19,084 nucleotides of DNA, taken from Candidatus Latescibacterota bacterium. Its GTDB lineage: Bacteria; Latescibacterota; UBA2968; GCA-2709665. Under the pieces are notes generated by a model. It was not told the DNA's origin, ran no database searches, and saw nothing but the letters and a program-made list of their open reading frames with translations. Made by a program: the position numbers and the translations under genes. Shown in pieces: positions 1-6,851 of the stretch (within the stretch, counting starts at the first letter, position 1; each line of letters begins with the position of its first letter). The stretch lies in contig JAAXHE010000209.1 in the NCBI GenBank assembly GCA_012271065.1, forward strand, positions 25,738 through 44,821, given 5' to 3'.

Positions 1-69
1 TGTCTTCGGCCACAATGGCTCGGCCTAGCCTGCAGAGCGACTCTATCAACGGACTGCTAAACGGCTTTG

Positions 70-98
70 AATATAGCACATCGCCCATATTCGCACAA
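70..98 (-). promoter_or_regulatory. Leftward sigma70-like promoter with extended -10
   Basis: Read on the - strand, TTGTGC (98-93) is followed by a 17-base spacer and TATATT (75-70). TGC sits directly before the -10 hexamer, which is the extended -10 form. Transcription would start near position 63 and leave the window on the left, so the gene it serves is not visible. This is sequence inspection only. Confidence 0.55.
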
Positions 99-121
99 GG
101 CAAATCCCGGAAAAATACGCC

Positions 122-143
122 CCGGCTTCAGGCCTGAAACCGG
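122..143. repeat. Near-perfect 22-base palindrome, operator-like
   Basis: The arms CCGG-C-TTCAGG (122-132) and CCTGAA-A-CCGG (133-143) are reverse complements except for one position. There is no loop, so the element looks more like a binding site for a dimeric protein than an RNA hairpin. It lies between the two outward-facing promoters, about 60 bases upstream of the expected leftward start site. No regulator can be named. Confidence 0.4.
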
Positions 144-262
144 CATGGAACGCCACTGGTTCTCCTGTATTCTTTCGGCTCCGGCGCCGCCACTTGAGGG
201 CGTGTCCGATTTCAACCAGCCATTCGGCGTGGAACCCGGCGAACAGCCTCTTTGTGGCGGCC

Positions 263-291
263 TTGACAAGCATTGGTCTTTTACATATACT
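263..291 (+). promoter_or_regulatory. Strong sigma70-like promoter upstream of TPR-efp unit
   Basis: TTGACA (263-268), a perfect -35 hexamer, is followed by exactly 17 bases and TATACT (286-291), which matches five of six -10 positions. This is the best promoter match in the window. The nearest downstream gene on the same strand is the TPR gene at 580, so the implied leader is long, with a start near 298. Another short transcript in between cannot be excluded. Confidence 0.65.
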
Positions 292-468
292 TTCCCCCGG
301 TTTGGTGTCAGGTTCTGGAAATGGATTGCCGCAATACGGCCGTACCGAGCAGGAAATACAGGAATCAGCCGTCGTCCTGAAACGAGAGACCCTGCAGTTT
401 ACGTCGGCGCCGAGACGAGGCAGCGCCAGAAAGGGCCCAGCGTCGGCAACGTCGGCGAGTGAAGGCGC

Positions 469-495
469 TTCGACAGGCTGGCTTCGACTGGCTCA
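469..495. repeat. Dispersed intergenic repeat, copy 1
   Basis: GACAGGCTGGCTTCGAC (472-488) matches positions 10411-10427 at 16 of 17 bases. Both copies carry a doublet of TTCGAC followed by a GCTCA motif: TTCGACAGGCT (469-479) and TTCGACTGGCTCA (483-495) here. Both copies are intergenic. From general knowledge, short TTCGACA(A/G)GCTCA elements occur between genes in various bacterial genomes; their role is unclear. Confidence 0.5.
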
Positions 496-579
496 GCAAG
501 GGCAGCGCAAGCTGCACGGCAAGACCGGATGAGGGGTCACCTGTTTCAGGGGCGGGACACTGAACGGGGTGGCGAGAAG

Positions 580-1326
580 ATGACGTCCGCATCCCTTGCA
601 AAGCTTGAAAGAATATGCAGCAGGAATCCGACTTCGATCCTGTTTGCGCGCCTCGCCGATGAGTTGCTGCGCCGGGGCAACGTTGACCGCGCGTCGGAGA
701 TCTGCGGTAAGGGTCTGAGGTATCGCCCGTTCTACCCGACCGGCCATCTTGTCATGGGCAGGTGCCACATGGCGGCCGGACGGTTGGAAGACGCCCGCCG
801 GGAGCTACACGATACACTCGCGCTGGATCACGACAATCCTTCAGCCCGGTGGCTGCTCGGCAGGATCGAAAGAGAGTTGGGTTTCGAGGAAAGGGCGCAG
901 CATTATTTCAGGTGCGCCCTGACGGTCGATCCGTTGAGCCGGCTGCTGATTGCCGAGATAAATGCTGATGCGCAGGCGGAAGCCGGCCCCGACTCAGAAT
1001 TCCGGCCCGACGATGAGACGGAGTCCGTGGCGTCGGATGCAACGGTCGAGGAAAGCCGGCCCCGGGCGGAACCTGAGGAATTTTCCTTTCTGCTGCGGGA
1101 CCTTCTGGACGATCGTGGCCACGTTGAAGACCGGCCCGCGGATGCCGACTCTGAAATCGCGCCGATTGCAACCCCCACCCTGGCCGAGTTGTACGTGGTG
1201 CAGGGGTTGATCGATGAGGCCGTGGCTGTCCTGACGCAAGTTTGTGAGCGCGAACCGGACAATAAGCGTCTTAGAAAGAGACTGAAGGAACTTCGGAAGA
1301 TGGATGGCGCGTGCATGGGAGGGTAA
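580..1326 (+). CDS. Tetratricopeptide-repeat protein, function unknown
   Basis: This encodes 248 residues from the ATG at 580. An in-frame start at 529 would add 17 residues of low-quality sequence and has no better ribosome binding site. Residues about 5-125 form consecutive helical TPR-like repeats, with the usual small and aromatic spacing (for example LADELLRRGNVDRASEICGK). A final TPR-like unit at about 205-240 reads LAELYVVQGLIDEAVAVLTQ. The two are separated by an acidic, low-complexity linker. No signal peptide or membrane segment is visible, so it is probably cytoplasmic. The stop codon lies 9 bases before efp, which implies co-transcription. TPR proteins act as protein-binding scaffolds; the partner here cannot be told from sequence, and the link to efp is only positional. 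Confidence 0.8.
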   Translation: MTSASLAKLERICSRNPTSILFARLADELLRRGNVDRASEICGKGLRYRPFYPTGHLVMGRCHMAAGRLEDARRELHDTLALDHDNPSARWLLGRIERELGFEERAQHYFRCALTVDPLSRLLIAEINADAQAEAGPDSEFRPDDETESVASDATVEESRPRAEPEEFSFLLRDLLDDRGHVEDRPADADSEIAPIATPTLAELYVVQGLIDEAVAVLTQVCEREPDNKRLRKRLKELRKMDGACMGG

Positions 1327-1335
1327 TGTCGAACG

Positions 1336-1893
1336 ATGGTCTCAACGTCCGAATTCAGAAATGGAATGGTCCTGCGTCTGGACGGCGACCTTTATTATAT
1401 GGTCGAGTTCGAACACTTTAAGCCGGGCAAGGGCGCAGCCGTCGTGCGTACCCGCCTCAAGCGCGTGAAGACGGGCGCAATGATCGACCGGACGTTTCGC
1501 TCAGGAGACAAAGTGGACGATGTTCGGCTCGAACGGCGCAAGATGCAATATCTCTACAAATCCGGCGATCTGTTCTGTTTTATGGACAATGAGACGTACG
1601 ATCAGTTCGAACTGCCTCCGGAGGTAATGGGAGACGCGGTTAAATATCTGAAAGAAAATGAGATACTGGAAATTCTGGTCGCGGAGCAAAACGCCGTGAG
1701 CGTCGCGTTGCCGATATTCGTCGAGCTGGAGGTTACGGAAACCGACCCCGGGCTGCGGGGAGATACCGCAAGCGGTGGCAGCAAGCCGGCCGTGCTGGAA
1801 ACGGGAGCTTCCGTACAGGTGCCCCTGTTTGTTGAACGGGGCGACGTTTTGAAGATAGATACCCGAACGGAGTCGTACGTGGAACGGATCTGA
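1336..1893 (+). CDS. efp: Translation elongation factor P
   Basis: EF-P binds ribosomes stalled on polyproline stretches, between the P and E sites, and stimulates peptide-bond formation. The 185-residue length is normal. Residues 26-35 hold the loop EHFKPGKGAA, whose tip Lys32 is the residue that carries a post-translational modification in many bacteria. The C-terminal family signature is present around KPAVLETGASVQVP, followed by LFVERGD. No modification enzyme (EpmA/EpmB or the EarP type) is encoded in the window; the PGKGAA context resembles EF-Ps with lysine at the tip rather than the arginine used with EarP. A GGGAGGG purine run (1317-1323) precedes the ATG by 12 bases. The gene order efp-accB-accC is common in bacteria, and the 102-base gap to accB is compatible with one transcript. 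Confidence 0.97.
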   Translation: MVSTSEFRNGMVLRLDGDLYYMVEFEHFKPGKGAAVVRTRLKRVKTGAMIDRTFRSGDKVDDVRLERRKMQYLYKSGDLFCFMDNETYDQFELPPEVMGDAVKYLKENEILEILVAEQNAVSVALPIFVELEVTETDPGLRGDTASGGSKPAVLETGASVQVPLFVERGDVLKIDTRTESYVERI

Positions 1894-1995
1894 TCGGAGT
1901 ACGCCGCCGGAGGTTGTTTTCGGCAGCATTGCGGCCGACGCGACCCTTTACCCTGTTACCGGCCGTCGTCCATTAGTAAGGAGCGAGGAGCGCGC

Positions 1996-2463
1996 GTGAA
2001 ACTCTCCAAAGCCATGACGGAGACCCTGCAGCAGTTGATCGAACTGGTTGGCGAAGACCAGGTCCGGGAAATTGAAATAGAGCGCGGCGTTCTGGGGTAT
2101 AAGAGAATTCGCGTCTCTGCGGGAATCAACGCGGCCGCCAACCAGCCGGTTGCCCAGGTCGCACCGCAGGCGGCCGATTCGGACGATACGCCCGCTCCCG
2201 CAGAACCGGACGATACCGAAGGCCTGCACAGTATCAGTTCTCCGATGGTCGGTATGTTCTATCGTGCGCCCAACCCGGATTCGCCGGCCTTCGTGGAGGA
2301 AGGCGACGTCGTGTCGGTCGGGCAGACCCTGTGCATCATCGAAGCCATGAAGATTATGAATGAAATTGAAGCGGATACAAAGGGCCGGGTGGTCCGTGTC
2401 CTCGTCGAGAATGGCAATCCGGTTGAGTATAATACGCCTCTTTTCCTCATCGAACCGATTTAA
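1996..2463 (+). CDS. accB: Biotin carboxyl carrier protein of acetyl-CoA carboxylase
   Basis: AccB carries the biotin that moves carboxyl groups from biotin carboxylase (AccC) to the carboxyltransferase (AccA/AccD) in the first committed step of fatty acid synthesis. The protein has 155 residues. The N-terminal helical part (1-45) is followed by an Ala/Pro/Asp-rich linker (46-75) and the biotinyl domain (77-155). The biotinylation motif EAMKIMNEI places the target lysine at 119, and the thumb-type segment [19 protein letters not shown] is present. GTG is chosen as start because AAGGAGCGAGGAG lies just upstream (1978-1990). The gene sits between efp and accC; accA and accD are not in the window. 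Confidence 0.96.
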   Translation: MKLSKAMTETLQQLIELVGEDQVREIEIERGVLGYKRIRVSAGINAAANQPVAQVAPQAADSDDTPAPAEPDDTEGLHSISSPMVGMFYRAPNPDSPAFVEEGDVVSVGQTLCIIEAMKIMNEIEADTKGRVVRVLVENGNPVEYNTPLFLIEPI

Positions 2464-2516
2464 GGCGCTTCCTTCAACGATGCGGCGGCCCGAACCGCCG
2501 TCCCACCAGACCCGTC

Positions 2517-3875
2517 GTGTCATCCACTCCCTTATTCGATAAAATCCTTGTAGCGGACCGGGGCGAAATCGCCGTGCGTGTGATCCGGGCATGCAAGGAA
2601 CTGGGCATTCGGACGATCGCAATACACTCCGAAGCCGATAGCAATTCGCTGCACGTTGGCGTTGCCGACGAGGATGTCTGCATCGGGCCTCCTCCCGGAG
2701 ACCAGAGCTATCGGAACATCCCTCGCATTCTGAGCGCCGCGGAAGTAACGAACGCCGATGCGATTCACCCGGGTTACGGGCCGCTGGCCGAAAACGCGGA
2801 CTTCGCGGAGATGTGCGCTTCGTGCGGGATCGTATTCATCGGACCGTCTCCGGATGCCATTCGAAGGATGGGCGACAAGGCCGTTGCGCGGGAAACGATG
2901 CTGGCCGCGGACGTTCCTGTGGCGCCGGGCACGGGTGTACTGAACGCACTTGAAGAGGCGCAGGCCGCGGCCGAAGAGATCGGTTACCCGATCCGCCTGA
3001 AGGCCGTTGCAGGCGGCGGCGGCAGAGGCATGCGCACCGTCGACTCGGCGGAGGGCCTCGAGCGCGCATGGAATGCGGCGCAGGCCGAGGCGTCCGCGGC
3101 GTTCACGTCGGGAACGCTCTATCTGGAAAAGGAAGTCGTGGCGCCGCGGCACGTGGAAATCCAGGTCATGGGCGACCAGTCCGGCAACATCGTACATCTG
3201 GGTGAGCGCGAGTGTTCCATCCAGAGACGCCATCAGAAGTTGATCGAGGAGTCGCCGTCGCCAGTCGTCGACGAGGACCTGCGCCGGCGGATGGGCAGAG
3301 AAGCCGTTGCGGGGGCCATGGCGGTGAGTTACACGGGCGCAGGAACCGTGGAGTTTCTGCTGGATGCGTCCGGTCGCTTCTATTTTCTTGAAATGAACAC
3401 CCGTATTCAGGTCGAGCACCCGGTCACCGAGCTGGTAACCGGATTCGATCTGGTCAAGACGCAGGTCCGCGTGGCCGCCGGTGAGCCGCTCCCCTTCGCC
3501 CAGGCGGACATACAGCCGAAAGGGCACGCCATTGAATGCCGCATCAACGCCGAAGATCCGGATCACAACTTCCGTCCTTCCGCGGGACAAATCAGCACGT
3601 TCCATGCGCCGGGGGGCCCGGGTATACGGGTCGATTCACACGCATATGCCGGCTATCGGGTCCCTTCCCATTATGATTCACTCCTCGCAAAGTTGCTGGC
3701 GTATGGTGACACGCGGGAGGAAGCGACCGCGCGCATGGTCCGTGCCCTCGACGAGTTCGTCATTGAGGGAATTCCAACAACCATCCCGTTTCATATCAGC
3801 GCGATGGGGCACTCCGACTTCCGCCAGGGTCGGATCGACACGGATTTCGTAACCAGATTGGGATACGGAGGTTGA
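2517..3875 (+). CDS. accC: Acetyl-CoA carboxylase, biotin carboxylase subunit
   Basis: AccC carboxylates the biotin of AccB using ATP and bicarbonate. The 452 residues match the usual length and contain an N-terminal pre-ATP-grasp domain, the ATP-grasp core and the C-terminal domain. Visible motifs include the glycine-rich loop [13 protein letters not shown] and the active-site stretch [14 protein letters not shown]. Several normally invariant spots differ: ADRGEIAVR where ANRGEIA is usual, GYGPLAENA where GYGFLSENA is usual, and AVAGGGGRG where ASGGGGGRG is usual. Catalytic Lys, Glu and Arg positions look intact, so I expect activity. The GTG start at 2517 has no clear ribosome binding site, but no better start lies near; the gap to accB is 53 bases. 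A subunit of another biotin-dependent carboxylase is possible, but the accB neighbour favours AccC. Confidence 0.95.
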   Translation: MSSTPLFDKILVADRGEIAVRVIRACKELGIRTIAIHSEADSNSLHVGVADEDVCIGPPPGDQSYRNIPRILSAAEVTNADAIHPGYGPLAENADFAEMCASCGIVFIGPSPDAIRRMGDKAVARETMLAADVPVAPGTGVLNALEEAQAAAEEIGYPIRLKAVAGGGGRGMRTVDSAEGLERAWNAAQAEASAAFTSGTLYLEKEVVAPRHVEIQVMGDQSGNIVHLGERECSIQRRHQKLIEESPSPVVDEDLRRRMGREAVAGAMAVSYTGAGTVEFLLDASGRFYFLEMNTRIQVEHPVTELVTGFDLVKTQVRVAAGEPLPFAQADIQPKGHAIECRINAEDPDHNFRPSAGQISTFHAPGGPGIRVDSHAYAGYRVPSHYDSLLAKLLAYGDTREEATARMVRALDEFVIEGIPTTIPFHISAMGHSDFRQGRIDTDFVTRLGYGG

Positions 3876-3970
3876 ACGCCGGCAAGACCGGAGAGACGTC
3901 AGGCATCCGTGAAACGGACGGCTGGCGGCCCAGGTCTGGAAACACCACCTTCATCTTGGAGCCATCAGTC

Positions 3971-4357
3971 ATGTCGGAAATTCCGGACGGCCTTCTCTAT
4001 ACGTCAGAGCACGAGTGGATTCGGGTCGAGGGCGAACGGGGCACGATAGGCATCACAGACTATGCTCAGGGCGAGCTGGGTGATATCGTCTTTGCCGAAT
4101 TACCGGAACAGGGGGGCGGGATCGAGCAGGGTCAGCCCTTTGGTACGATCGAGGCGGTGAAGACGGTGGAAGACCTTTACGCGCCCGTGTCCGGTGTCGT
4201 TCTCGAGGTTAACGATGAACTTGGCGAGGATGCGTCTCCGATCAACGCAGATCCGTACGGCGAGGGCTGGATGGTTGTGGTTCGGATGACCTGCAGCGAA
4301 GAACTCGAGTCGCTTCTCAGCCCGCAGGCCTACGGCGCACTCGTCGAAGACGGATAG
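3971..4357 (+). CDS. gcvH: Glycine cleavage system H protein (lipoyl carrier)
   Basis: The H protein carries the aminomethyl group on lipoyl-lysine between the P, T and L proteins of the glycine cleavage system, and in some bacteria also relays lipoyl groups. The 128 residues match the family length. The opening YTSEHEWI, the GITDYAQGELGDIVF block, the lipoylation site IEAVKTVEDLYAPVSG (Lys64) and the late NADPYGEGWM motif are all present. The ATG at 3971 is preferred over a longer in-frame start at 3872, because homology begins there and TTGGAG (3956-3961) lies 9 bases upstream. No gcvP, gcvT or lpd is in the window, so the gene is separated from its usual partners and follows accC by 95 bases. 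Confidence 0.95.
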   Translation: MSEIPDGLLYTSEHEWIRVEGERGTIGITDYAQGELGDIVFAELPEQGGGIEQGQPFGTIEAVKTVEDLYAPVSGVVLEVNDELGEDASPINADPYGEGWMVVVRMTCSEELESLLSPQAYGALVEDG

Positions 4358-4394
4358 CTGCCAATATAGTCTTCCTTTCCGTCGCCGATCGCAG

Positions 4395-4417
4395 CCCGAA
4401 AACACAGGATTTTCGGG
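4395..4417 (+). terminator. Hairpin after gcvH, possible terminator
   Basis: CCCGAAAA (4395-4402) and TTTTCGGG (4410-4417) form a perfect 8-base stem around a 7-base loop, 37 bases after the gcvH stop. There is no T tract after it, so intrinsic termination is uncertain. A role in transcript end protection is equally possible. Confidence 0.4.
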
Positions 4418-4487
4418 ACGTCCAGCCACGTGCGAATCCCGGTCGGAAATACAGATTGCGATATGGCGCCTTGCGCAGGGTAAGCGC

Positions 4488-4516
4488 TTGACATCGACTT
4501 TTAAAGGCTTTATTTT
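4488..4516 (+). promoter_or_regulatory. Sigma70-like promoter for the HNH-scpAB operon
   Basis: A perfect TTGACA (4488-4493) is followed by 17 bases and TATTTT (4511-4516). The -10 match is four of six. The -35 overlaps the perfect 8-base palindrome AAGCGCTT (4482-4489), which could act as an operator. The expected start near 4523 gives a leader of about 150 bases before the HNH gene. Confidence 0.5.
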
Positions 4517-4674
4517 TTTTCTGTTAAGTCAAATCCGCAGCGCATCGCGGGTGCTGATTCAACCCGGTTGCAGACGCATCTGCTCACGGCAAACAACCGG
4601 GACACTCGCCATGCGTTCAACCCTGTCGACGACGTTTATTTTTTTCGCTTCGGGGTTGTCGCAAGAGGGGATGT

Positions 4675-5184
4675 ATGCCATTGCTGAATCGGCCGGTGCT
4701 GGTCCTGAATCAGAGTTACGAACCCATCCAGGTGTGTAGCGTGCGCCGGGCTATCGTTCTCGTGTTTCGCGGCCGGGCCGAGGTTATCGAAGCGCTGGAT
4801 CTGTATGTCCGCACGATTTCGGACAGGTTTCCGGTCCCCAGCGTGGTCCGTCTGGGCATTTACGTGCGCGTGGCGCCCAGACAGCTCGCACTGTCCAAGA
4901 AGAACGTCCTGAAACGGGATGGACACCGCTGCCAGTACTGCGGTACCAGGAAGGGACCGATGACGGTCGATCACGTGGTTCCCCGGACAGGAAACGGACG
5001 GGATACCTGGGAGAATCTGGTGTGTGCCTGTCTGCCGTGTAACAATCTCAAAGGCAATCAAACGCCCGAACAGGCGGGAATCAACCTGCTGCGCCGTCCC
5101 CGTAGGCCCACCACCGTGACCTCCATCAGCCAGCTGATCGGCGTGCCGGACCGTCGTTGGCGGCCGTATCTTTTCATGGATTGA
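4675..5184 (+). CDS. HNH endonuclease family protein
   Basis: The 169-residue protein has an N-terminal part beginning VLVLNQSYEPIQVCSVRRAI, typical of a widespread stand-alone HNH family, and a C-terminal HNH domain. Zinc-binding pairs are Cys86/Cys89 (CQYC) and Cys119/Cys122 (CLPC). The catalytic histidine is probably His100 in DHVVPR, followed by Asn114 in WENL and a CNNLKGN segment. It has no signal peptide. HNH domains cut DNA using one metal ion, but the substrate and biological role of this family are not known to me; no methylase partner is nearby, so a restriction system is not indicated. The ATG at 4675 follows AGAGGGG (4664-4670) by 4 bases. The gene leads the scpA-scpB-cmk-plsC-rpsA run, which hints at a housekeeping DNA role. 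Confidence 0.85.
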   Translation: MPLLNRPVLVLNQSYEPIQVCSVRRAIVLVFRGRAEVIEALDLYVRTISDRFPVPSVVRLGIYVRVAPRQLALSKKNVLKRDGHRCQYCGTRKGPMTVDHVVPRTGNGRDTWENLVCACLPCNNLKGNQTPEQAGINLLRRPRRPTTVTSISQLIGVPDRRWRPYLFMD

Positions 5185-5219
5185 ACAACGGCGTCCGGAA
5201 GTCAAGGGAGATCGCTCGA

Positions 5220-6017
5220 ATGGATGCCGAAGCGCCGGCAGTCCAGGGAAACGCCGGAGACGATACCTACGGGGTGAAGCTGGACGTTTTCGAGGGGCCG
5301 CTGGACCTGCTGCTTTTTCTGATTCGCAGGGACGAGATCGACATCTACGATATCCCCATCGCCGACGTCACGCGGCAGTTTCTGGAGTTCGTCGAAGTGA
5401 TGCAGACGCTCAATCTGGAACCTGCCGGAGATTTTCTGGTGATGGTGGCCACATTGATGAAAATCAAGTCACGTATGCTTCTGCCGGCTGACCCCGATGC
5501 GGATGAAGACGAAGAAGATCCCAGAGAAGAGCTTGTAAGGCGCTTGCTGGAGTATCAGCAATTCAAGGAAGTGGCCAACTGGCTCGAAGACAAACAGGAT
5601 TCGCATCGGGACAGTTTCTATCGGGGCGCCGCGCTGGATTCCGGAGAAATCGACGAGCCCGAGCATGATCCGCTCGCAGCCTTTGGTTCCGTAAGTCTCT
5701 TCGATCTGATGTCCTCGTTCCGAACGGCACTCCTGGCCGCTCCGAAAGCGGACTACCACGAGATACATCAACTGGAAGTCACGACCGAGGATCGGATGGA
5801 GGTCGTCCGCGGCATACTGGAGGAAAGGAATCGGGTTCAGTTTTCGGACCTGGTATCGGGACTTCCGAGAATTGTCCTGATCGTCACATTCATCGCCCTG
5901 CTCGAGTTGATCAAGACCGGGCGAGCCCTTGCAAGACAGAGCGGTTCGGAAGGTGAAATCTGGGTTTACAGGCGAGACGAAGATCAGTCAGAACCCGAAT
6001 CGGCGCCTGATCGTTAA
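5220..6017 (+). CDS. scpA: Segregation and condensation protein A
   Basis: ScpA is the kleisin that bridges SMC head domains and binds ScpB, forming the bacterial condensin that organises and segregates chromosomes. The 265-residue protein has the N-terminal signature FEGPLDLLLFLIRRDEIDIY at about 24-43, followed by DIPIADVTRQFLEF and the MVATLMKIKSRMLLP helix. An acidic middle (DADEDEEDPREE) leads to a C-terminal winged-helix part (about 190-255). ATG 5220 is preferred to the longer in-frame start at 5157, which overlaps the HNH gene, because AAGGGAG (5204-5210) sits 9 bases upstream. The smc gene is not in the window. Confidence 0.95.
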   Translation: MDAEAPAVQGNAGDDTYGVKLDVFEGPLDLLLFLIRRDEIDIYDIPIADVTRQFLEFVEVMQTLNLEPAGDFLVMVATLMKIKSRMLLPADPDADEDEEDPREELVRRLLEYQQFKEVANWLEDKQDSHRDSFYRGAALDSGEIDEPEHDPLAAFGSVSLFDLMSSFRTALLAAPKADYHEIHQLEVTTEDRMEVVRGILEERNRVQFSDLVSGLPRIVLIVTFIALLELIKTGRALARQSGSEGEIWVYRRDEDQSEPESAPDR

Positions 6018-6079
6018 CGGCGTAACAATGAAACGCGGCATTATACAGTCCGTTGGAGACTCGATTTAATCGGGATGTA

Positions 6080-6829
6080 ATGGGCGAGTCGCATGGCATA
6101 GACCCGGCCGCGTCGGATGAAGACGCGCGCAATCAGGGCATAGTGGAAGCCCTGTTGATGGCGTCTGACAATCCGCTCGGCGCCAGCCAGATCGCTTCGA
6201 TGCTCGATGGGGTGCGGGCTGGAGACGTGCGCGCGTACGTGGAGGACCTGAATACGCTGTACGGCCGGACCGGGCGCAGTTTCAAGATCTCGGAAATTGC
6301 CGGCGGATTCCTGTTCATGGTGCATTCCGAATACGGCGTATGGGTCCGGCGGCTTCTGAAAGACAAGGCGCCTGTCCGCCTTTCGTCGGCCGCCCTGGAA
6401 ACGCTCGCCATCATCGTGTTCAAGCAGCCGGTCATGAAGGCCGAGGTGGAGCACATTCGCGGGGTTTCGGTCGATGGGGTTGTGCGTCATCTGCTCGAGA
6501 AGGGATTGATCCGCATCGCCGGCCGGTCGGATGCGCCGGGACGGCCGTTGCTGTATGGAACGACCCGGGACTTCCTGAAGCACTTCGGTCTGAAGACGTT
6601 GTCGGATCTGCCAAAGGTCAGGGAATTGGATGAATTGCTGGAAGACAAGGCAGCCGCCGTGTCAACACAGGGCGAGTTGCTGCAGGCGATGGTCCGCCCG
6701 GAAGCCGCGGCGGGCTCGACCGGTGAACGCGCCGGAGACGCCTCCGGGACGATGAAGGGCCCCGACGAGCGAGCGGGGTTATCGGAAGCGGGCGGTGTCG
6801 ACACCGATGAAGGGGACCCGAATCCGTAA
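6080..6829 (+). CDS. scpB: Segregation and condensation protein B
   Basis: ScpB dimerises and wraps ScpA, modulating the SMC ATPase. The 249-residue protein shows two winged-helix domains: the first begins IVEALLMASDNPLGASQIAS, and the second contains LSSAALETLAIIVFKQPV, IRGVSVDGVVRHLLEKGLI and the family ending RPLLYGTTRDFLKHFGLKTL. About 50 C-terminal residues are low-complexity, rich in Gly, Ala, Asp and Glu, and poorly conserved in the family. ATG 6080 is chosen; an in-frame TTG at 6053 would add 9 residues. A 13-codon ORF (ATG 6028 to stop 6069) lies between scpA and scpB and overlaps the TTG; it may matter for translational coupling or may be chance. Confidence 0.94.
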   Translation: MGESHGIDPAASDEDARNQGIVEALLMASDNPLGASQIASMLDGVRAGDVRAYVEDLNTLYGRTGRSFKISEIAGGFLFMVHSEYGVWVRRLLKDKAPVRLSSAALETLAIIVFKQPVMKAEVEHIRGVSVDGVVRHLLEKGLIRIAGRSDAPGRPLLYGTTRDFLKHFGLKTLSDLPKVRELDELLEDKAAAVSTQGELLQAMVRPEAAAGSTGERAGDASGTMKGPDERAGLSEAGGVDTDEGDPNP

Positions 6830-6851
6830 CAACCGGGGGCGGAGGGTCGCG

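Larger units (their letters stand above)
1..579. other. Non-coding region with divergent promoters and long leader
   Basis: No convincing gene is seen in this stretch. The open frames on both strands are short, low in complexity and resemble no family I recognise. It contains a leftward sigma70-like promoter (70-98), a 22-base near-perfect palindrome (122-143), a rightward sigma70-like promoter (263-291), a 10-base palindrome TACGGCCGTA (335-344) and a dispersed repeat (469-495). If the rightward promoter is used, the TPR-efp transcript would carry an untranslated leader of about 280 bases. A tiny ORF of 19 codons plus stop begins with ATG at 321 inside that leader, but it has no strong ribosome binding site. 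I could not match the leader to a known riboswitch or small RNA. Confidence 0.6.
4358..4674. other. Intergenic region between gcvH and the HNH gene
   Basis: The 317-base gap holds no convincing gene. It contains a hairpin (4395-4417), an AAGCGCTT palindrome (4482-4489), a sigma70-like promoter (4488-4516) and two T-rich tracts (about 4509-4520 and 4635-4646) that stand out from the GC-rich surroundings. The one long frame crossing it starts at a TTG and runs into the HNH gene out of frame, so it is taken as a chance frame. Confidence 0.6.

Noticed and set aside
46..273. - strand frames of 75 and 70 codons near the left edge
   Set aside because: They run through the leftward promoter and the palindrome and resemble no known protein.
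67..532. Overlapping + strand frames of 131 and 112 codons
   Set aside because: They overlap each other, cross the promoter at 263-291, show no family resemblance and have biased low-quality composition.
2532..3605. Long - strand frame of 357 codons opposite accC
   Set aside because: It is antisense to a clear accC and arises from GC-rich codon use; no recognisable domain.
3876..3970. Possible glycine riboswitch before gcvH (GGAGAG present)
   Set aside because: The rest of the conserved aptamer core, including the CACCGAAGG-type segment, is missing.
4488..4739. + strand frame starting at TTG and running into the HNH gene
   Set aside because: Its start lies on the promoter and it overlaps the well-supported HNH gene in another frame.
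6028..6069. 13-codon ORF between scpA and scpB as a gene
   Set aside because: Too short to support, and no ribosome binding site stands out; mentioned only as possible coupling.
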